A stretch of DNA of 24,516 nt from Gammaproteobacteria bacterium (GTDB taxonomy: Bacteria > Pseudomonadota > Gammaproteobacteria > Pseudomonadales > Cellvibrionaceae), in NCBI GenBank assembly GCA_021151625.1, contig JAGKWY010000058.1, positions 1 through 24,516 of the forward strand. The letters run 5' to 3'. The notes below the pieces were generated by a model. It worked only from the letters and a program-made list of their open reading frames with translations, made no database searches and was not told the DNA's origin. The position numbers and the translations under genes were made by a program. Positions 22,506 to 24,516 of the stretch are shown here, piece by piece; within the stretch, counting starts at the first letter, position 1; each line of letters starts with the position of its first letter.

Positions 22506-24467
22506 TTAATTTACATTCACGAAATCGGAATATGTGATATCGCCGGTTGGGGTTGGGAAAGTAACCATTACTTGAACAAACCCGGTAGGTTGATTTCCTG
22601 AATCATCAGAAAAGAAGCGTATCTCTACATAAGTTGGATCTTGGGAGTTGGCCAGAGGTCCTTCAGTAGTTAATTTTGCGGTTGCATTCTTAAGCGCTGA
22701 CGTGTCCAGTTTTAAAGTGGTCTTTCCTGGGGCACCATTGCCATTACTGTCTGCTACCCAGAAATAAGCCGTAGTATTATAGGTGCCTGCAACAGATGAG
22801 CTGCTCGCGCTTGAGTTGGAGGAGGAGCTTTTTGGACGCGCGTCCAGAGACACACTGTTAGCAAGATAAGGGAATCCTCCTGTGCCCATAAGCATGCCGT
22901 CGCTAACCATAATCAAAATTGATTCCTGACGAATAGTGACCTTTTCTTTGGTGCATTTTGAGTCGCCATCCCGGCACAAAACACCGTTATAAATTCCGTT
23001 CTCATATGAGTAATTGACATCCAGATTGGCGTCGACAAAAGGTTCATCATTGTCATGGGTACCACTTTCGTCACGATCAAGATAGGCTTCAACCAAGTCA
23101 TCGCAAGGCAGGCGAGGTGAGTTTGATAATTTTTGTGAAGAGGCCAGAGGTGCATTTTTATCGCACTCGCTATTGCCGCTAGGGTAGTCCTCGTGAGTTT
23201 TGAACACGTCGACACCAAAGTCGTAGACCCCGTTACCATTAGCGTCGATAAAACTTTCGTTGCCAATTGCGTGTGCTAATACAGTCACTCTTCCTGCTCT
23301 CTCTTTAACGCAGTTAGAGTAATCTGCTACAAACGTTAATCCTCCGGCGTTCACACAGAGCAATCTATCAACAGAGGTATTTGAGCTATTGCGAATAGGT
23401 CTTGGGTTTTGGCTGCGCCAAACTACTGAACATTTTCCTTTCTGTGTTGTACAGGCATCATCAATCGCGCCGCCCTCTGTAGTGAAAGAGATAGCTGTGC
23501 CATCGCTTACCGGGTTGTTAAATGCATCGGCCAATTGCACGGTAAATGTTGATTGAATGTCATTGTGATTCCATGCCATTGGGTAGTGATCGTTGGCTCC
23601 CAGAGTAAAACTGTCCTGATCTGGAATGCCTGTAGACACAATTAGCTTCTTGGATTGGGTGGCGATGTTGCTTGCCCTTGCTTTCGCAGTTACCACGACA
23701 GATGTTGCAACGTTGCCGGCTTGAACGGTGGTTGACACCAAGCCATTTTTATCACTTAAGGCTTCTGAATTAACCAGCGCTAATCCACCCAGGCTTGCAC
23801 CGCCGCCTTGGGCGCTCAGACTAAAATCTACCATGACGTTCTTAATTGGAGCCCCGGTAATCCCGGTTACAGTAAAGCTTATTACTGCGGTTTCCTGCCC
23901 TCCGGTACCCTTGAGGCTGATTTGATCAACCACTGGGTCAATAGGAGTTATCGCCAGAATTGTATCGGGGGAAATGTTTAATGTAGTTCTGGCGACTTCT
24001 TGTTTGTTATCAATAACCGCTGTTGCGGTAACCTGATCAGTGCCTGAGCAGCCGTTTGCAGTGTAACTAATCGTTGCCTCACCAAAAGAAGAGGTGACAA
24101 CATTGGTCGCGGTTGTCCCCACAGTAAGTTTGGCCTCACCGGAAGCGATACAGGGTGAATTAAATGTAATTTGTACCGGTGTAGCTGCCAACGTATTGGT
24201 GGAGCTCACTATGTTGACCGTTAGGTTGGTCGATCCGCCGGGTGATAGCGCAGCATCCCCAATGCTTACTCCAATCTGGCCTTTGACAAAATTGCTATCA
24301 AATCCATAGCCAATTGCTTTTGGTGAGGTGGTATCTACTGCCCCAGAGCTAAGGCTGCTGGAGCTGCCCTTTGGGTCTAGTGGGGAGCTTGCACCGCCGC
24401 CGCAGGCAGAAAGTATTAGGCTGATAAATGCGGCACTGACGATCTTCGTTGTTTTTAGGGTATGCAT
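22506..24467 (-). CDS. Surface lipoprotein with Ig-like regions and Ser-rich linkers
   Basis: A 653-residue exported lipoprotein: the lipobox LSAC ends the signal peptide at C22, followed by GGG and a Ser-rich linker (35-41). The chain is rich in beta strand; about 70-165 and 170-275 resemble Big-1/invasin-type Ig-like domains (for example SDKNGLVSTTVQAG). FIDANGNGVYD (407-416) and LDRDESGTHD (463-472), plus VDANLD at 478-483, look like calcium-binding loops. A second Ser linker (547-558) precedes a C-terminal beta region. Besides C22 there are ten Cys in five close pairs (106/140, 339/346, 371/386, 435/455, 498/505). The role is unknown; adhesion or surface display is inferred. AGGA lies eight bases before ATG. 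Confidence 0.75.
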   Translation of the reverse strand: MHTLKTTKIVSAAFISLILSACGGGASSPLDPKGSSSSLSSGAVDTTSPKAIGYGFDSNFVKGQIGVSIGDAALSPGGSTNLTVNIVSSTNTLAATPVQITFNSPCIASGEAKLTVGTTATNVVTSSFGEATISYTANGCSGTDQVTATAVIDNKQEVARTTLNISPDTILAITPIDPVVDQISLKGTGGQETAVISFTVTGITGAPIKNVMVDFSLSAQGGGASLGGLALVNSEALSDKNGLVSTTVQAGNVATSVVVTAKARASNIATQSKKLIVSTGIPDQDSFTLGANDHYPMAWNHNDIQSTFTVQLADAFNNPVSDGTAISFTTEGGAIDDACTTQKGKCSVVWRSQNPRPIRNSSNTSVDRLLCVNAGGLTFVADYSNCVKERAGRVTVLAHAIGNESFIDANGNGVYDFGVDVFKTHEDYPSGNSECDKNAPLASSQKLSNSPRLPCDDLVEAYLDRDESGTHDNDEPFVDANLDVNYSYENGIYNGVLCRDGDSKCTKEKVTIRQESILIMVSDGMLMGTGGFPYLANSVSLDARPKSSSSNSSASSSSVAGTYNTTAYFWVADSNGNGAPGKTTLKLDTSALKNATAKLTTEGPLANSQDPTYVEIRFFSDDSGNQPTGFVQVMVTFPTPTGDITYSDFVNVN

Positions 24468-24516
24468 GGCGTCTTCCTGGGTTACCGACCGTTGATGATG
24501 TTAGCCCCGGCGGCTG

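Overview
The window looks like chromosomal DNA of a polysaccharide-degrading gammaproteobacterium close to Cellvibrio or Teredinibacter. The basis is indirect: a secreted GH26-type glycoside hydrolase with a ricin-type beta-trefoil, a secreted protease carrying a CBM6 and a beta-trefoil, a Ser-rich linker in a lipoprotein, moderate GC, and the Pseudomonas-like order asmA, mutY, yggX. No rRNA gene is present, so the genus is an inference.

Layout. Bases 1-199 hold no convincing gene but contain a strong hairpin and Fur-box-like sequences. Two minus-strand genes follow (a double cyclic-nucleotide-binding-fold protein and a stand-alone TfoX C-terminal domain). Then come four plus-strand genes: an M15 D-Ala-D-Ala carboxypeptidase-like protein, an Atg22/UMF1-type MFS transporter, a HAD phosphatase and serine acetyltransferase CysE. 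A small unknown gene (minus) and a repeat protein (plus) lead to the secreted pair on the minus strand: the GH26 enzyme is transcribed first, then the CBM6 protease. From 10.2 to 14.1 kb lie asmA-like, mutY, yggX and tRNA-Phe on the plus strand, followed by a DUF418 membrane protein and a PilZ protein. A bidirectional terminator separates these from three minus-strand genes: an AmpG-like permease, inorganic pyrophosphatase and a tail-anchored double-FHA protein. A SelT/SelW/SelH-like thioredoxin-fold protein and a large RND/MMPL exporter run on the plus strand. The window ends with a minus-strand cysteine-paired, Ser-linked surface lipoprotein with Ig-like regions.

How the genes work together. 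The secreted GH26 enzyme and the protease, both with sugar-binding modules, probably act together on plant or algal cell-wall material. mutY and yggX protect DNA and iron-sulfur clusters from oxidation. The M15 peptidase and AmpG-like permease suggest peptidoglycan turnover. PilZ, FHA and cyclic-nucleotide-fold proteins are signalling parts without a visible partner here.

I found no clearly novel multi-gene system: most of the window is ordinary core genome. The best leads are the structured region at 1-199, the 28-residue repeat protein at 5604-6356, the protease/glycosidase pair with carbohydrate-binding modules, the palindrome over the likely mutY promoter, the tRNA-Phe anticodon-stem mismatch, and a shared GC-rich discriminator after several likely -10 boxes. 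All product names rest on reading motifs and remembered family patterns; no database search was possible.
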